Below the pieces are notes generated by a model, which saw nothing but the letters and a program-made list of their open reading frames with translations, was not told the DNA's origin and did no database searches. Below, piece after piece: positions 8,247 to 16,790 of a stretch of 64,000 nucleotides of DNA. A program made the position numbers and the translations under genes. Source of the DNA: Nostoc sp. NMS9 (GTDB taxonomy: Bacteria > Cyanobacteriota > Cyanobacteriia > Cyanobacteriales > Nostocaceae); NCBI RefSeq assembly GCF_017114995.1, contig NZ_JABXKL010000004.1, positions 39,427-103,426 on the forward strand, read 5' to 3'. Position 1 is the stretch's first letter; each line of letters starts with the position of its first letter.

Positions 8247-9548
8247 TTAACTTTGTTTATAAACCATTTCCATTTTCAACTTCTCAATCTCCAATCTCAA
8301 TTTGTCATTCTCCATCCTCAACTTTGCATTCTCCTCTCTAATCAACTCAACTTCATTCCTCTTGTTCAACGCCTGATTAATTGCCAACTTTCGCATATCT
8401 AGCGAAAACCAACGCTGATAGGTTTGTGTATGAACTTGGACACTATGCCCCAAATTATCCGCCGCCGCTTTAATTGGTATCCCCAGAATATGCGCCCTAA
8501 TTGCCCAAGCGTGGCGTAAATCATACGGTTTAAAATCTAATCCGATTTTACGAAACCACCAACTAACTCGCTGTGTTAACGCCGTTATCTCAGCATGATT
8601 AGTGTTATCTTTTTTTGCGATCGCACTCACCAACATCTCCAAATATTTAGAATTTCTCAAATCAAAATCCGAAATCCATTGCCTATATAATGGTAATGCT
8701 TGTCTCTCACCAGTCTTACAATCCTTATGCACTTTCCATGTCAAATCTGTATTTTCTGTATTCAACCACCAAGCAATATCAGGATTAATAAAAAGTTCCC
8801 GTGGACGTAAACCAAAAACTGCTAACATTCCATACGTCCAGCGCCAAAGTTGCCAGCTATCTTGCACATTTTGATTAACTTGATTGCCTCTATTATGTTG
8901 GTAGTCTTCAAACTTGAGAATTCCCTCAGATATTTCCGCATCGGTCGGTATATTGCGGGAATTATTCTCCGGCATTTTAGAATATTTAGATAAATCAATT
9001 TCGATGTTGAATGTCACACAAAATGCAGAGATAGCTCTCGCTGCATTATACTTAGCCCATTCCTTATCGATTTGTTCAATTGAACCGATCAGATTTTCAG
9101 CAGTTGCCAAATCTTTAGGATTCGTAAATCTCTTGGTTCGAGAAAAGTAATAAAAAAAAGTATGTTCGCTTTTGGTAGTTCGTTTATGAGTTTTAAAATA
9201 CTCATTTTCAAATTCTTCGAGTAATTCTCCTATAGTTTGAAAATCTTTTCTAATTGTCTCATTTCCTAAATATTTATCGTTCCATTCAAACGTTTTACGA
9301 GCAATTAACTTCCCTAATTCATAAGCTTCTTCCTCAGCCGTCTTGAGTCCATCCAAGTTAGCGGGAATATTCAAACTGAGATTATATTGCTTTCTCCCAG
9401 TACCGTTACTATCTTTGTCTCCCGGTTTAATTGGTAACGTCGCCCGTAATTGCAGACTTCCATTCGATTCCCTAATTGTCACCTTTGCCTTTGCAGACTT
9501 CAAACGCAGATTAACTTTTTCTAAATCCAGTAATACTTTCGTTCTCAT
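8247..9548 (-). CDS. xisA: XisA-type site-specific recombinase of the nifD element
   Basis: A tyrosine recombinase that excises the nifD element by recombining the 11-bp cores. Visible are the first catalytic Arg in GLRPRELF, the box II stretch KPYDLRHAWAIRAH, where Tyr replaces the usual His, as I recall for XisA and XisC, and the nucleophile in HTQTYQRW. A coiled-coil tail follows (EENAKLRMENDKL). I start at the ATG at 9548 (MRTKVLLDLEKV). This frame is open to 9632, but those residues look unlike protein, whereas the +1 frame from an ATG at 9669 gives 40 sensible codons (MHNQGKDKYQQAF...). That suggests a one-base frameshift. The gene points away from the core and lies 238 bp from it. Confidence 0.9.
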   Translation of the reverse strand: MRTKVLLDLEKVNLRLKSAKAKVTIRESNGSLQLRATLPIKPGDKDSNGTGRKQYNLSLNIPANLDGLKTAEEEAYELGKLIARKTFEWNDKYLGNETIRKDFQTIGELLEEFENEYFKTHKRTTKSEHTFFYYFSRTKRFTNPKDLATAENLIGSIEQIDKEWAKYNAARAISAFCVTFNIEIDLSKYSKMPENNSRNIPTDAEISEGILKFEDYQHNRGNQVNQNVQDSWQLWRWTYGMLAVFGLRPRELFINPDIAWWLNTENTDLTWKVHKDCKTGERQALPLYRQWISDFDLRNSKYLEMLVSAIAKKDNTNHAEITALTQRVSWWFRKIGLDFKPYDLRHAWAIRAHILGIPIKAAADNLGHSVQVHTQTYQRWFSLDMRKLAINQALNKRNEVELIREENAKLRMENDKLRLEIEKLKMEMVYKQS

Positions 9549-9786
9549 GTATATGTTCTTTTTGCTGCTGTGCTTGCAGACTTGAGCCAAGAAAACTGCC
9601 ATCGGTAGATGAAACTGGCTCCAAGTCTGCAAAAGCTTGTTGATACTTGTCTTTACCCTGATTATGCATCGCTGTGTTTTTAGCCTATATTTAGCCTAAA
9701 AATAAATGTGTTATCAGCGAACAATGTTTAGCACAGACACTGTTTGCTGCAAACATTAGGCTGTTGAAAAAATTAAACCACAAAAA

Positions 9787-9797
9787 GGATTACTCCG
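9787..9797 (+). other. nifD element recombination core (right attachment site)
   Basis: GGATTACTCCG, the 11-bp direct-repeat core known from the Anabaena nifD element. It sits in frame in the nifD coding sequence (codons D-Y-S after K). Confidence 0.9.
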
Positions 9798-9946
9798 GTC
9801 CTTATCACGGTTACGATGGTTTTGCCATCTTCGCTCGCGACATGGACTTGGCACTCAACAGCCCAACCTGGTCATTAATTGGCGCTCCTTGGAATGAAAA
9901 AGCTCAGGCTAAGAAGGCTGAAGCAAAGGCTAAGGCTGCCGTCTAG
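9788..9946 (+). CDS. nifD: nifD 3' segment (nitrogenase MoFe protein alpha chain, C-terminus)
   Basis: 52 codons reading [20 protein letters not shown], then [13 protein letters not shown] and a Lys/Ala-rich tail ending at the stop at 9944-9946. This is the C-terminus of NifD. In vegetative cells it is separated from the rest of nifD by the excision element and has no proper start; a TTG at 9764 in element sequence opens the frame. After excision at 9787-9797 it would be rejoined to form the full alpha chain, which binds FeMo-co with NifK. nifK follows after 205 bp. Confidence 0.9.
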   Translation, partial: DYSGPYHGYDGFAIFARDMDLALNSPTWSLIGAPWNEKAQAKKAEAKAKAAV

Positions 9947-9977
9947 GGAAATGGGAGAGAGCAATAAGTAAGGATAA

Positions 9978-9997
9978 CCTGGGGCTAAAACCCCAGG
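9978..9997 (+). repeat. Stem-loop in the nifD-nifK spacer
   Basis: CCTGGGG (9978-9984) pairs with CCCCAGG (9991-9997), followed by a G run and, from 10025, tandem TTTTGAATT words. It may act as an mRNA processing or stability element rather than a terminator, because no T-tract follows. Confidence 0.55.
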
Positions 9998-10151
9998 GGG
10001 GAGTTGGGAATCCAAAATTCAAAACTGAAAAATTAAAATTTCTTTTGATTTTTGCATTTTGAATTTTGAATCATATTCCCATCTCCCACCCCCGCCTCAA
10101 ATCCTTATTCCTCAATCAGTAAAAGAATTCAGTAAGCTTGGAGATCCAGAA

Positions 10152-11687
10152 ATGCCTCAGAATCCAGAAAAAATTCAAGACCACGTAGAGTTATTCCACC
10201 AACCAGAGTACCAACAGCTATTTGAAAACAAAAAGCAGTTTGAAAACGGTCACGAAGCCGAAGAAGTACAACGGGTTGCAGAGTGGACAAAGGGTTGGGA
10301 TTATCGTGAAAAGAACTTCGCTCGTGAAGCTTTAACCGTTAACCCTGCTAAAGGTTGTCAACCATTAGGAGCAATCTTTGCTGCTGTTGGTTTTGAAGGT
10401 ACTCTACCTTTTGTTCAAGGTTCTCAAGGTTGCGTTGCTTATTTCCGCACCCACTTAACCCGTCACTACAAAGAACCATTCTCTGGTGTATCTTCTTCAA
10501 TGACTGAAGATGCAGCCGTGTTTGGTGGTCTGCAAAACATGATTGATGGCTTGGCGAACTCTTACCAACTCTACAAGCCTAAGATGATCGCTGTCTGCAC
10601 CACCTGTATGGCAGAAGTAATTGGTGATGACTTACAGTCTTTCATCAACAACGCCAAGGAAGCTGGTTCAGTTCCTCAAGATTTCCCAGTACCCTACGCT
10701 CACACTCCTAGCTTTGTTGGTTCCCACATCACTGGTTACGACAACATGATGAAGGGAATTCTTTCTAACTTGACCGCAGGTCATAAGAAAGAAACCAGCA
10801 ATGGTAAAATCAACTTCATCCCAGGTTTTGACACCTACGTAGGTAACAACCGCGAAATCAAGCGGATTGCTTCCTTGTTCGGCTTTGACTACACCATTCT
10901 AGCTGACAACAGCGACTACCTCGATTCACCAAACACAGGTGAGTTCGATATGTATCCAGGTGGTACAAAGCTGGAAGATGCCGCAGATTCAATTAATGCT
11001 AAAGCTACAATTGCTCTGCAATCACACTCCACCCTCAAAACCCGCGAGTACATCGAAAAAGAATGGAAGCAACCAACCACAGTTTGCCGTCCTTGGGGTA
11101 TTAAGGGTACTGATGAGTTGTTGATGAAACTCAGCGAATTGAGTGGTATCCCCATTCCTGAAGAATTGGAAATCGAACGCGGTCGTGCAGTTGATGCCAT
11201 GACTGACTCCCACTCATGGATTCACGGCAAGCGCTTCGCTATCTACGGCGAACCAGATTTAGTATACAGCGTAGTTGGCTTTATGCTGGAAATGGGTGCT
11301 GAACCTGTGCATATCTTGGTTAACAACAGCAACGAAGTATTTGAAGCAGAAATGAAAGAACTGCTTGCTTCTAGCCCCTTTGGTCAACATGCAACTGTTT
11401 GGGGTGGTAAAGACCTGTGGCACATGCGTTCTTTGTTGTTCACCGAACCAGTAGACTTCCTGGTTGGTAACACCTACGGTAAGTACCTGTGGCGTGACAC
11501 CAAGATTCCCCTCGTCAGAATCGGCTACCCCATCATGGATCGTCACCACTTACACCGCTACGCCACCATTGGTTATCAAGGTGTGATCAACCTCCTCAAC
11601 TGGACTGTAAATACCCTGTTTGAAGAAATCGATCGCAACACCAACATTCCTTCTAAGACAGATATTTCTTACGACTTGATTCGTTAG
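10152..11687 (+). CDS. nifK: Nitrogenase MoFe protein beta chain
   Basis: 511 residues from the ATG at 10152, which has a GGAG ribosome site ten bases upstream. A longer open frame (from 10059) begins inside a tandem repeat and is rejected. Family motifs: [21 protein letters not shown] and [12 protein letters not shown] supply the three P-cluster cysteines. With NifD it forms the alpha2-beta2 MoFe protein that reduces N2 in heterocysts. It is cotranscribed with nifD after element excision. Confidence 0.97.
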   Translation: MPQNPEKIQDHVELFHQPEYQQLFENKKQFENGHEAEEVQRVAEWTKGWDYREKNFAREALTVNPAKGCQPLGAIFAAVGFEGTLPFVQGSQGCVAYFRTHLTRHYKEPFSGVSSSMTEDAAVFGGLQNMIDGLANSYQLYKPKMIAVCTTCMAEVIGDDLQSFINNAKEAGSVPQDFPVPYAHTPSFVGSHITGYDNMMKGILSNLTAGHKKETSNGKINFIPGFDTYVGNNREIKRIASLFGFDYTILADNSDYLDSPNTGEFDMYPGGTKLEDAADSINAKATIALQSHSTLKTREYIEKEWKQPTTVCRPWGIKGTDELLMKLSELSGIPIPEELEIERGRAVDAMTDSHSWIHGKRFAIYGEPDLVYSVVGFMLEMGAEPVHILVNNSNEVFEAEMKELLASSPFGQHATVWGGKDLWHMRSLLFTEPVDFLVGNTYGKYLWRDTKIPLVRIGYPIMDRHHLHRYATIGYQGVINLLNWTVNTLFEEIDRNTNIPSKTDISYDLIR

Positions 11688-11728
11688 AAATTGCGTAGAA
11701 ACACAACGTGTTAATTAAGGGTAAAGAA

Positions 11729-11810
11729 GGGGAGTAGGGAATAGGGAATAGGGAATAGGGAAATATCCAATCCCAATCCCCAATCCCCAATTCCCAATCC
11801 CCAACTCCCC
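11729..11810 (+). repeat. Heptamer tandem repeats, complementary arms
   Basis: Runs of GGGAATA (11737-11761) face runs of CCCAATC/CCCCAAT (11767-11810). The arms are complementary, so the transcript could fold into a long imperfect stem between nifK and the next gene. Confidence 0.75.
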
Positions 11811-11845
11811 TTTTTCTTTCTAGCATTTACCCAAGGAATTTATAA

Positions 11846-12193
11846 ATGGAAACCATCAATCACACTCACGAACACACTCACACTCATCCTCATCCTAATT
11901 ACCATCCACCTAACCAGAAAAAACCAGGATGGTTTCACAATCTTCTTAATCCGTTGCGGCGTGTAGTGGATGGAATTCAGGTTAAAAATAATCGCTTCGC
12001 TCATCTAATTTGCCAAACAATTCCTTGTTGTTGTCCCTTTGAGCGACAAATTAAATTATTTGGGAAGTCTATTGATATCCCACCACTATGTAAACTCAAT
12101 CCTTTATATGACGAATTTGTAGGATTGCGTTTTCGCGCTCTATCTTACCTCACCGATGTATGTGGAGAGGATGTCACAAAATACATTTGCTAA
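11846..12193 (+). CDS. Mo-dependent nitrogenase C-terminal-domain protein
   Basis: 115 residues. The N-terminus is His-rich (THEHTHTHPHPNYHPP), a likely metal-binding tail. The rest (LLNPLRRVVDGIQVKN, then CQTIPCCCPFERQI and IPPLCKLNPLYDEFVGLRF) matches the Mo-nitro_C family, usually found between nifK and nifE in cyanobacteria. The CCC cluster is notable. Its role in nitrogenase assembly or metal handling is not established. Confidence 0.85.
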   Translation: METINHTHEHTHTHPHPNYHPPNQKKPGWFHNLLNPLRRVVDGIQVKNNRFAHLICQTIPCCCPFERQIKLFGKSIDIPPLCKLNPLYDEFVGLRFRALSYLTDVCGEDVTKYIC

Positions 12194-12317
12194 TTATTGG
12201 GCATTGGGCATTGGGGATTGGGCATTGGTCAATCAATTTTGGATTTTAGATTGCCAATTCTAGATTTTTCTTTCAATCCAAAATCCAAAATTGGCATAGT
12301 TCAGTACGAGAAGAGAG

Positions 12318-13697
12318 ATGAAAAGCACCCAAGGTAAAATCAACGAGCTGCTGACTGAGACAGGATGTGAGCATAATCAGCACAAACAAGCGGAAAAGAA
12401 AAATAAGTCTTGCACCCAACAGGCACAACCTGGCGCGGCTCAAGGGGGCTGCGCTTTTGATGGTGCAATGATTTCTTTAGTACCGATCGCAGATGCTGCT
12501 CATTTAGTCCACGGGCCGATCGCCTGTGCTGGTAATTCTTGGGGCAGTCGTGGTAGTCTGTCGTCTGGCCCGCAACTCTACAAAATGGGCTTTACCACTG
12601 ACTTGGGTGAAAATGATGTCATCTTCGGTGGCGAAAAGAAACTCTACAAAGCGATTCTGGAACTCAAAGAGCGTTACCAACCAGCAGCAGTATTCGTCTA
12701 CGCCACTTGCGTTACAGCCTTAATTGGTGATGATATGGATGCTGTCTGCAAAGCGGCGGCTGAGAAAATCGGTATTCCTGTTGTTCCCGTCATTGCCCCA
12801 GGATTCATTGGCAGTAAAAATCTGGGCAACCGTTTTGGCGGTGAAGCTTTATTAGAATATGTTGTCGGAACAGCAGAACCGGAACATACAACGCCTTATG
12901 ATATTAACTTAATCGGTGAATACAATATCGCCGGGGAAATGTGGGGAGTAACACCACTGTTAGAAAAATTAGGCATCCGTATTTTGTCTAAAATTACGGG
13001 CGATGCTCGCTACGATGAAATTCGCTACGCCCACCGCGCCAAGCTCAACGTCATGATCTGCTCACGAGCGTTGCTGAATATGGCGAGAAAGATGGAGGAG
13101 CGTTACAACATCCCCTACATTGAAGAGTCTTTCTACGGCATCGATGATATGAATCGCTGTCTGCGAAATATCGCTGCTAAATTAGGCGACGCTGATTTAC
13201 AGGAGCGGACAGAAAAGCTTATTGCAGAAGAAACGGCTGCTTTAGATTTGGCACTGGCTCCCTATCGCACTCGACTCAAAGGTAAGCGAGTTGTTTTATA
13301 TACTGGCGGTGTTAAGAGTTGGTCGATTATTTCCGCTGCTAGAGACTTAGGCATTGAAGTTGTTGCTACCAGTACTCGCAAAAGCACTGAGGAAGACAAA
13401 GCCAAAATCAAGAAGTTGCTCGGCAACGATGGCATCATGTTGGAGAAGGGCAACGCTAAGGAATTGCTACAAGTGGTTAAAGACACTCGCGCAGATATGC
13501 TGATTGCTGGCGGACGTAACCAATACACTGCTTTAAAAGCTCGAATTCCTTTCCTTGATATCAACCAAGAACGCCATCATCCTTATGCAGGTTATGTGGG
13601 AATGATTGAAATGGCGCGGGAACTGTACGAAGCTCTGTATAGCCCGATTTGGGAACAAATACGCAAACCCGCTCCTTGGGATGAGGAGGAAGTTTAA
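12318..13697 (+). CDS. nifE: FeMo-cofactor scaffold protein NifE
   Basis: 459 residues, homologous to NifD. Conserved cysteine contexts are [25 protein letters not shown] and [12 protein letters not shown]. With NifN it forms the NifEN scaffold on which the FeMo-co precursor from NifB is matured with Mo and homocitrate. The N-terminal 40 residues are Lys/Gln-rich and variable. An inverted-repeat element separates the stop from nifN. Confidence 0.96.
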   Translation: MKSTQGKINELLTETGCEHNQHKQAEKKNKSCTQQAQPGAAQGGCAFDGAMISLVPIADAAHLVHGPIACAGNSWGSRGSLSSGPQLYKMGFTTDLGENDVIFGGEKKLYKAILELKERYQPAAVFVYATCVTALIGDDMDAVCKAAAEKIGIPVVPVIAPGFIGSKNLGNRFGGEALLEYVVGTAEPEHTTPYDINLIGEYNIAGEMWGVTPLLEKLGIRILSKITGDARYDEIRYAHRAKLNVMICSRALLNMARKMEERYNIPYIEESFYGIDDMNRCLRNIAAKLGDADLQERTEKLIAEETAALDLALAPYRTRLKGKRVVLYTGGVKSWSIISAARDLGIEVVATSTRKSTEEDKAKIKKLLGNDGIMLEKGNAKELLQVVKDTRADMLIAGGRNQYTALKARIPFLDINQERHHPYAGYVGMIEMARELYEALYSPIWEQIRKPAPWDEEEV

Positions 13698-13710
13698 TGG
13701 CGGCTGTATC

Positions 13711-13821
13711 CTCGTTCCCAGCCGGAGTCTGGGAACGCATTCCTGAAGGCTCTGCCTTCTTTGTAGAGCAGATGAGGCAGAGCCTCATTGTCAGCATTCC
13801 CCGGCGGAGCCAGGGAACAAG
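13711..13821. mobile_element. Inverted-repeat element between nifE and nifN
   Basis: A 111-bp non-coding element. One end reads CTCGTTCCCAGCCGGAGTCT, the other the near reverse complement (GGCGGAGCCAGGGAACAAG), and a nested pair AGGCTCTGCCT / AGGCAGAGCCT lies inside. It resembles palindromic repeats common in Nostoc genomes. It is bracketed by a 21-bp near-duplication (13682-13702 and 13834-13854, 19 of 21 identical) covering the nifE stop and the nifN ribosome site and start. Confidence 0.7.
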
Positions 13822-13848
13822 AAAGTCCGCCCTGGAGGAGGTAGTTTA

Positions 13849-15177
13849 ATGGCGATCGTTACTGTTTCTAACAAAGCACTGACAGTTAACCCCCTCAAGC
13901 AAAGTCAAGCTTTGGGTGCAACCTTAGCCTTTTTGGGATTGAAAGGGACGATGCCCTTATTCCACGGTTCTCAAGGTTGTACTGCTTTCGCCAAAGTTGT
14001 CCTAGTGCGGCATTTCCGGGAAGCGATTCCCCTAGCTACGACGGCGATGACGGAAGTCACCACTATCTTGGGTGGTGAAGAGAATGTGGAAGAAGCAATT
14101 CTCACCTTGGTGGAGAAGGCTAACCCAGAAATTATTGGTTTATGTAGTACTGGGTTGACTGAAACTAGAGGCGATGACATCGAGGGTTTTCTGAAGGAAA
14201 TCCGCGATCGCCATCCTGAATTGAATGATTTAGCGATCGTTTTTGCGCCTACCCCAGATTTTAAAGGTGCGTTGCAAGATGGCTTTGCTGCTGCTGTGGA
14301 AAGCATCGTTCAGGAAATTCCTCGCGCAGGTGAAATCAGAACTGAACAAGTGACGATTTTGGCGGGTTCTGCCTTCACACCAGGGGATGTACAGGAAATC
14401 AAAGAGATAGTTACAAACTTTGGCTTAGTGCCTATCTTTGTACCTGACCTTGGTGCTTCTCTAGATGGACACTTAGAGGATGGTTATAGTGCAATTACAG
14501 TCAGTGGGACTACCTTAAAACAGCTACGAGAAGTAGGTAGTTCTGCTTTTACCTTGGCATTGGGTGAAAGTATGCGGGGGGCTGCCAAGATTCTGGAAGA
14601 ACGCTTTGGCACACCTTACGAGGTGTTTGGCGAACTGACAGGATTAGAACCAGTAGATGAATTTATCCAAGCATTGGCGATTCTGAGCGGTAACAGCGTA
14701 CCCGAAAAATACCGCCGCCAACGTCGTCAGTTGCAAGATGCGATGCTGGACACCCACTTTTACTTTGGTGCAAAACGAGTTTCCTTAGCGCTAGAACCAG
14801 ATTTGTTGTGGTTAACCGTGCATTTCCTGCAATCGATGGGAGCGCAGATTCATGCAGCGGTGACAACCACGCGATCGCCACTACTAGAAAAACTCCCGGT
14901 AAAAAGCGTCACCATCGGCGATTTGGAAGACTTTGAGAGTTTAGCAGACGGCTCTGATTTGCTAATTGGTAACTCGAATGTCAGTGCGATCGCTAAACGG
15001 CTCTCGATTCCTCTTTATCGTCTAGGATTGCCCATTTATGACCGCTTAGGTAATGGTCAATTTACCAAAGTTGGCTATCGAGGCACGATGGAAATTGTGT
15101 TTGGCATCGGCAACCTGTTTTTAGAAGCAGAAGAGTCATTAGTCATTAGTCATTCGTCATTAGTAAGTAACAAATGA
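13849..15177 (+). CDS. nifN: FeMo-cofactor scaffold protein NifN
   Basis: 442 residues, homologous to NifK. Motifs are VNPLKQSQALGA, HGSQGCTAF, AMTEVTTILGG and CSTGLTETRGDD. It is the partner of NifE in the cofactor scaffold. The ribosome site GGAGGAGG (13834-13841) precedes the ATG. The last dozen residues (SLVISHSSLVSNK) are encoded by GTCATTA-type heptamer repeats that continue into the spacer, so the C-terminus appears to have been extended by a tandem repeat. Confidence 0.95.
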   Translation: MAIVTVSNKALTVNPLKQSQALGATLAFLGLKGTMPLFHGSQGCTAFAKVVLVRHFREAIPLATTAMTEVTTILGGEENVEEAILTLVEKANPEIIGLCSTGLTETRGDDIEGFLKEIRDRHPELNDLAIVFAPTPDFKGALQDGFAAAVESIVQEIPRAGEIRTEQVTILAGSAFTPGDVQEIKEIVTNFGLVPIFVPDLGASLDGHLEDGYSAITVSGTTLKQLREVGSSAFTLALGESMRGAAKILEERFGTPYEVFGELTGLEPVDEFIQALAILSGNSVPEKYRRQRRQLQDAMLDTHFYFGAKRVSLALEPDLLWLTVHFLQSMGAQIHAAVTTTRSPLLEKLPVKSVTIGDLEDFESLADGSDLLIGNSNVSAIAKRLSIPLYRLGLPIYDRLGNGQFTKVGYRGTMEIVFGIGNLFLEAEESLVISHSSLVSNK

Positions 15178-15228
15178 CAAATGCTCAACGACAAATGACA
15201 AAGGACAAATGACAAAGGACAAATTACG
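15137..15228 (+). repeat. Heptamer repeats at the nifN-nifX junction
   Basis: Runs of GTCATTA (15139-15166) are followed by AAATGAC and GGACAAATGACAAA runs (15170-15225). The same composite, GTCATTA then GACAAAGGACAA, fills 17588-17650 between hesA and hesB, so the two spacers share a repeat family. Confidence 0.75.
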
Positions 15229-15642
15229 ATGAAAATTGGCTTCACGACGAGTGACCGAGTTCATATTAATGCTCACTTCGGAGCAGCAGATGAAATTGAT
15301 GTTTATGAAATCTCGGATGAAGGATATAAATTCCTAGAGACTCGTAACTTTGATGACGACCTCCAAGAAGATAGTAATGAGAGTAGACTCGCACCAAAAC
15401 TTGCGGCTCTAGAAGACTGCACAATTATTTATGTTATGGCAATTGGTGGTAGCGCCGCCGCTCGTTTAATCAAGAAAGGTGTGACGCCAGTGAAGGCGCG
15501 ATCGCCAGAAGAAGAAATTAGTAAAGTGCTAACTAAGCTAGTGAAAACCCTCAAAGGTAATCCCCCACCTTGGTTGCGTAAAGCTTTACAGCAAAAACCC
15601 TCAAACTTTGCCGATGAAGTTGAAAATGAAGCAAAGGTATGA
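15229..15642 (+). CDS. nifX: Nitrogenase cofactor carrier NifX
   Basis: 137 residues. MKIGFTTSDRVHINAHFGAA and YVMAIGGSAAARLIKKG are typical of the NifX/NifB-C-terminal/dinitrogenase cofactor-binding family. The protein shuttles FeMo-co precursors between NifB and NifEN. The stop overlaps the next gene by 4 bp (ATGA), implying translational coupling. Confidence 0.94.
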   Translation: MKIGFTTSDRVHINAHFGAADEIDVYEISDEGYKFLETRNFDDDLQEDSNESRLAPKLAALEDCTIIYVMAIGGSAAARLIKKGVTPVKARSPEEEISKVLTKLVKTLKGNPPPWLRKALQQKPSNFADEVENEAKV

Positions 15643-16115
15643 CCACAAATAATAGTGTTAATGGAACTGCTACAACTGAAGTCTTGAACTCACCTTTCCT
15701 GAAGGTATTAATCAAACAAATCCGTGGTCAAGACAGTTATGGAGTTTATCGTACTTGGTCGGATGAGTTGATTCTCAAACCCTTTATTGTCACCAAACAA
15801 AAGAAACGGGAAATTTCCGTTGAGGGCGAAGTTGATCCGATCACTCAAGCCCGGATTATGGCATTTTTTCGAGCTGTAGCTGCTGGGATTGAACAAGAAA
15901 CAGGTTTGATATCCCAGGTTGTGGTTGATTTGAGCCATGAAGGATTTGGCTGGGCGCTAGTTTTTTCTGGTCGTCTTTTGTTAGCTGTCAAAACCCTGCG
16001 AGATGCTCATCGCTTTGGCTTTGACTCGTTAGAGAAATTAGCAGAAGAGGGAGAAAACTACGTCAAAAAAGGTCTTGATTTGGCGAAGCGCTTTCCTGAA
16101 GTTGGCAAAATTTAA
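15639..16115 (+). CDS. NifX-associated protein (DUF269)
   Basis: 158 residues. FLKVLIKQIRGQDSYGVYRTW, close to the N-terminus, and the C-terminal LVFSGRLLLAVKTLRDAHRF are characteristic of the DUF269 family found beside nifX in most diazotrophs. It is soluble. The function is unknown but tied to nitrogenase by conserved context. Confidence 0.93.
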   Translation: MTTNNSVNGTATTEVLNSPFLKVLIKQIRGQDSYGVYRTWSDELILKPFIVTKQKKREISVEGEVDPITQARIMAFFRAVAAGIEQETGLISQVVVDLSHEGFGWALVFSGRLLLAVKTLRDAHRFGFDSLEKLAEEGENYVKKGLDLAKRFPEVGKI

Positions 16116-16250
16116 GGAGTTAGGAGTGAGGAGTTAGGAGGGAGTAGTTAAGTTAACTCTTAACTTATAATTTATAATTTACAGTTTCTAATTTATAACT
16201 CATAACTCATAACTCATAACTCCTAACTTGTAGAAAAGGAGTGGCTGATT
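16116..16250 (+). repeat. Heptamer repeat spacer
   Basis: GAGTTAG words (16118-16142) are followed by ATAATTT and ATAACTC words (16165-16225) ending in CTCCTAAC, the complement of the first block. The two blocks could pair across the spacer. Confidence 0.7.
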
Positions 16251-16466
16251 GTGCAAGCAGAAGAAACGAGTATTGAGGAACTACAAGGACAAATCAGACG
16301 CCTCAACAGCAAAGCGGGTCAAATGAAAATGGATCTGCATGATTTAGCTGAAGGTCTACCAACAGATTATAAACAACTTATGGATGTTGCGGCTGCAACT
16401 TATGAAATCTATCGCCAGTTAGATGAACTTAAGCAACATCTGAAGAAATTGGAGAATGCCAAATGA
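16251..16466 (+). CDS. DUF683 small nitrogen-fixation protein
   Basis: 71 residues, almost all helical (IEELQGQIRRLNSKAGQM, then LDELKQHLKKLENAK). It matches the DUF683 (CCE_0567-like) family encoded with nifX and nifW, which I recall as a small coiled metalloprotein. The start is GTG at 16251, preceded by AAAAGGAG. It overlaps nifW by 4 bp. Confidence 0.9.
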   Translation: MQAEETSIEELQGQIRRLNSKAGQMKMDLHDLAEGLPTDYKQLMDVAAATYEIYRQLDELKQHLKKLENAK

Positions 16467-16780
16467 CTGGAACTATTGATCAATTTAAGAAGCTCGTAGA
16501 TGCCGAAGAATTTTTTCAATTCTTTAATATGTCCTACGATTTAGAAGTTGTGAATGTAAATCGTCTACATATTCTGAAAAAGTTTTCTCAATACATGCAC
16601 AAAATTGATAATAATTCTCCTGACTTGAGTCAAGAAGAGAAATTAAATCAATATTCTTTGGCTTTGCAAAAAGCTTATCAGGTATTTATCGAATCAACAC
16701 CCCACGAACAAAAGCTGTTCAAAGTGTTTAACGACAAGCCGAAAAATGTAGTCACACTGACAGAAATCACTTCTGATTAG
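16463..16780 (+). CDS. nifW: Nitrogenase stabilizing/protective protein NifW
   Basis: 105 residues. FKKLVDAEEFFQFFNMSYD and the later LFKVFNDKPKNVVTL are the NifW family signature. NifW binds the MoFe protein and helps protect or mature it, especially under oxygen. It is translationally coupled to the DUF683 gene and followed 10 bp later by hesA. Confidence 0.93.
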   Translation: MTGTIDQFKKLVDAEEFFQFFNMSYDLEVVNVNRLHILKKFSQYMHKIDNNSPDLSQEEKLNQYSLALQKAYQVFIESTPHEQKLFKVFNDKPKNVVTLTEITSD

Positions 16781-16790
16781 GAGGTATAAA

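Larger units (their letters stand above)
1..9797. mobile_element. nifD excision element, right-hand part (left end outside window)
   Basis: The 3' piece of nifD begins exactly at an 11-bp core, GGATTACTCCG, at 9787-9797, and a XisA-like recombinase gene lies just inside it. In heterocystous cyanobacteria this core flanks a programmed excision element in nifD that is removed during heterocyst differentiation. I found no second copy of the core at 1-9786, so the element runs left beyond the window and is at least 9.8 kb. Everything from 1 to 9786 is therefore inferred to be cargo, lost in heterocysts and kept in vegetative cells. Confidence 0.85.

Noticed and set aside
9549..9632. Upstream extension of xisA in the main frame
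   Set aside because: The residues (MQTWSQFHLPMAVF...) look like out-of-frame translation; the +1 frame carries the protein-like sequence.
10059..10151. Upstream extension of nifK
   Set aside because: It begins in TTTTGAA repeats; the ribosome site and family start favour the ATG at 10152.
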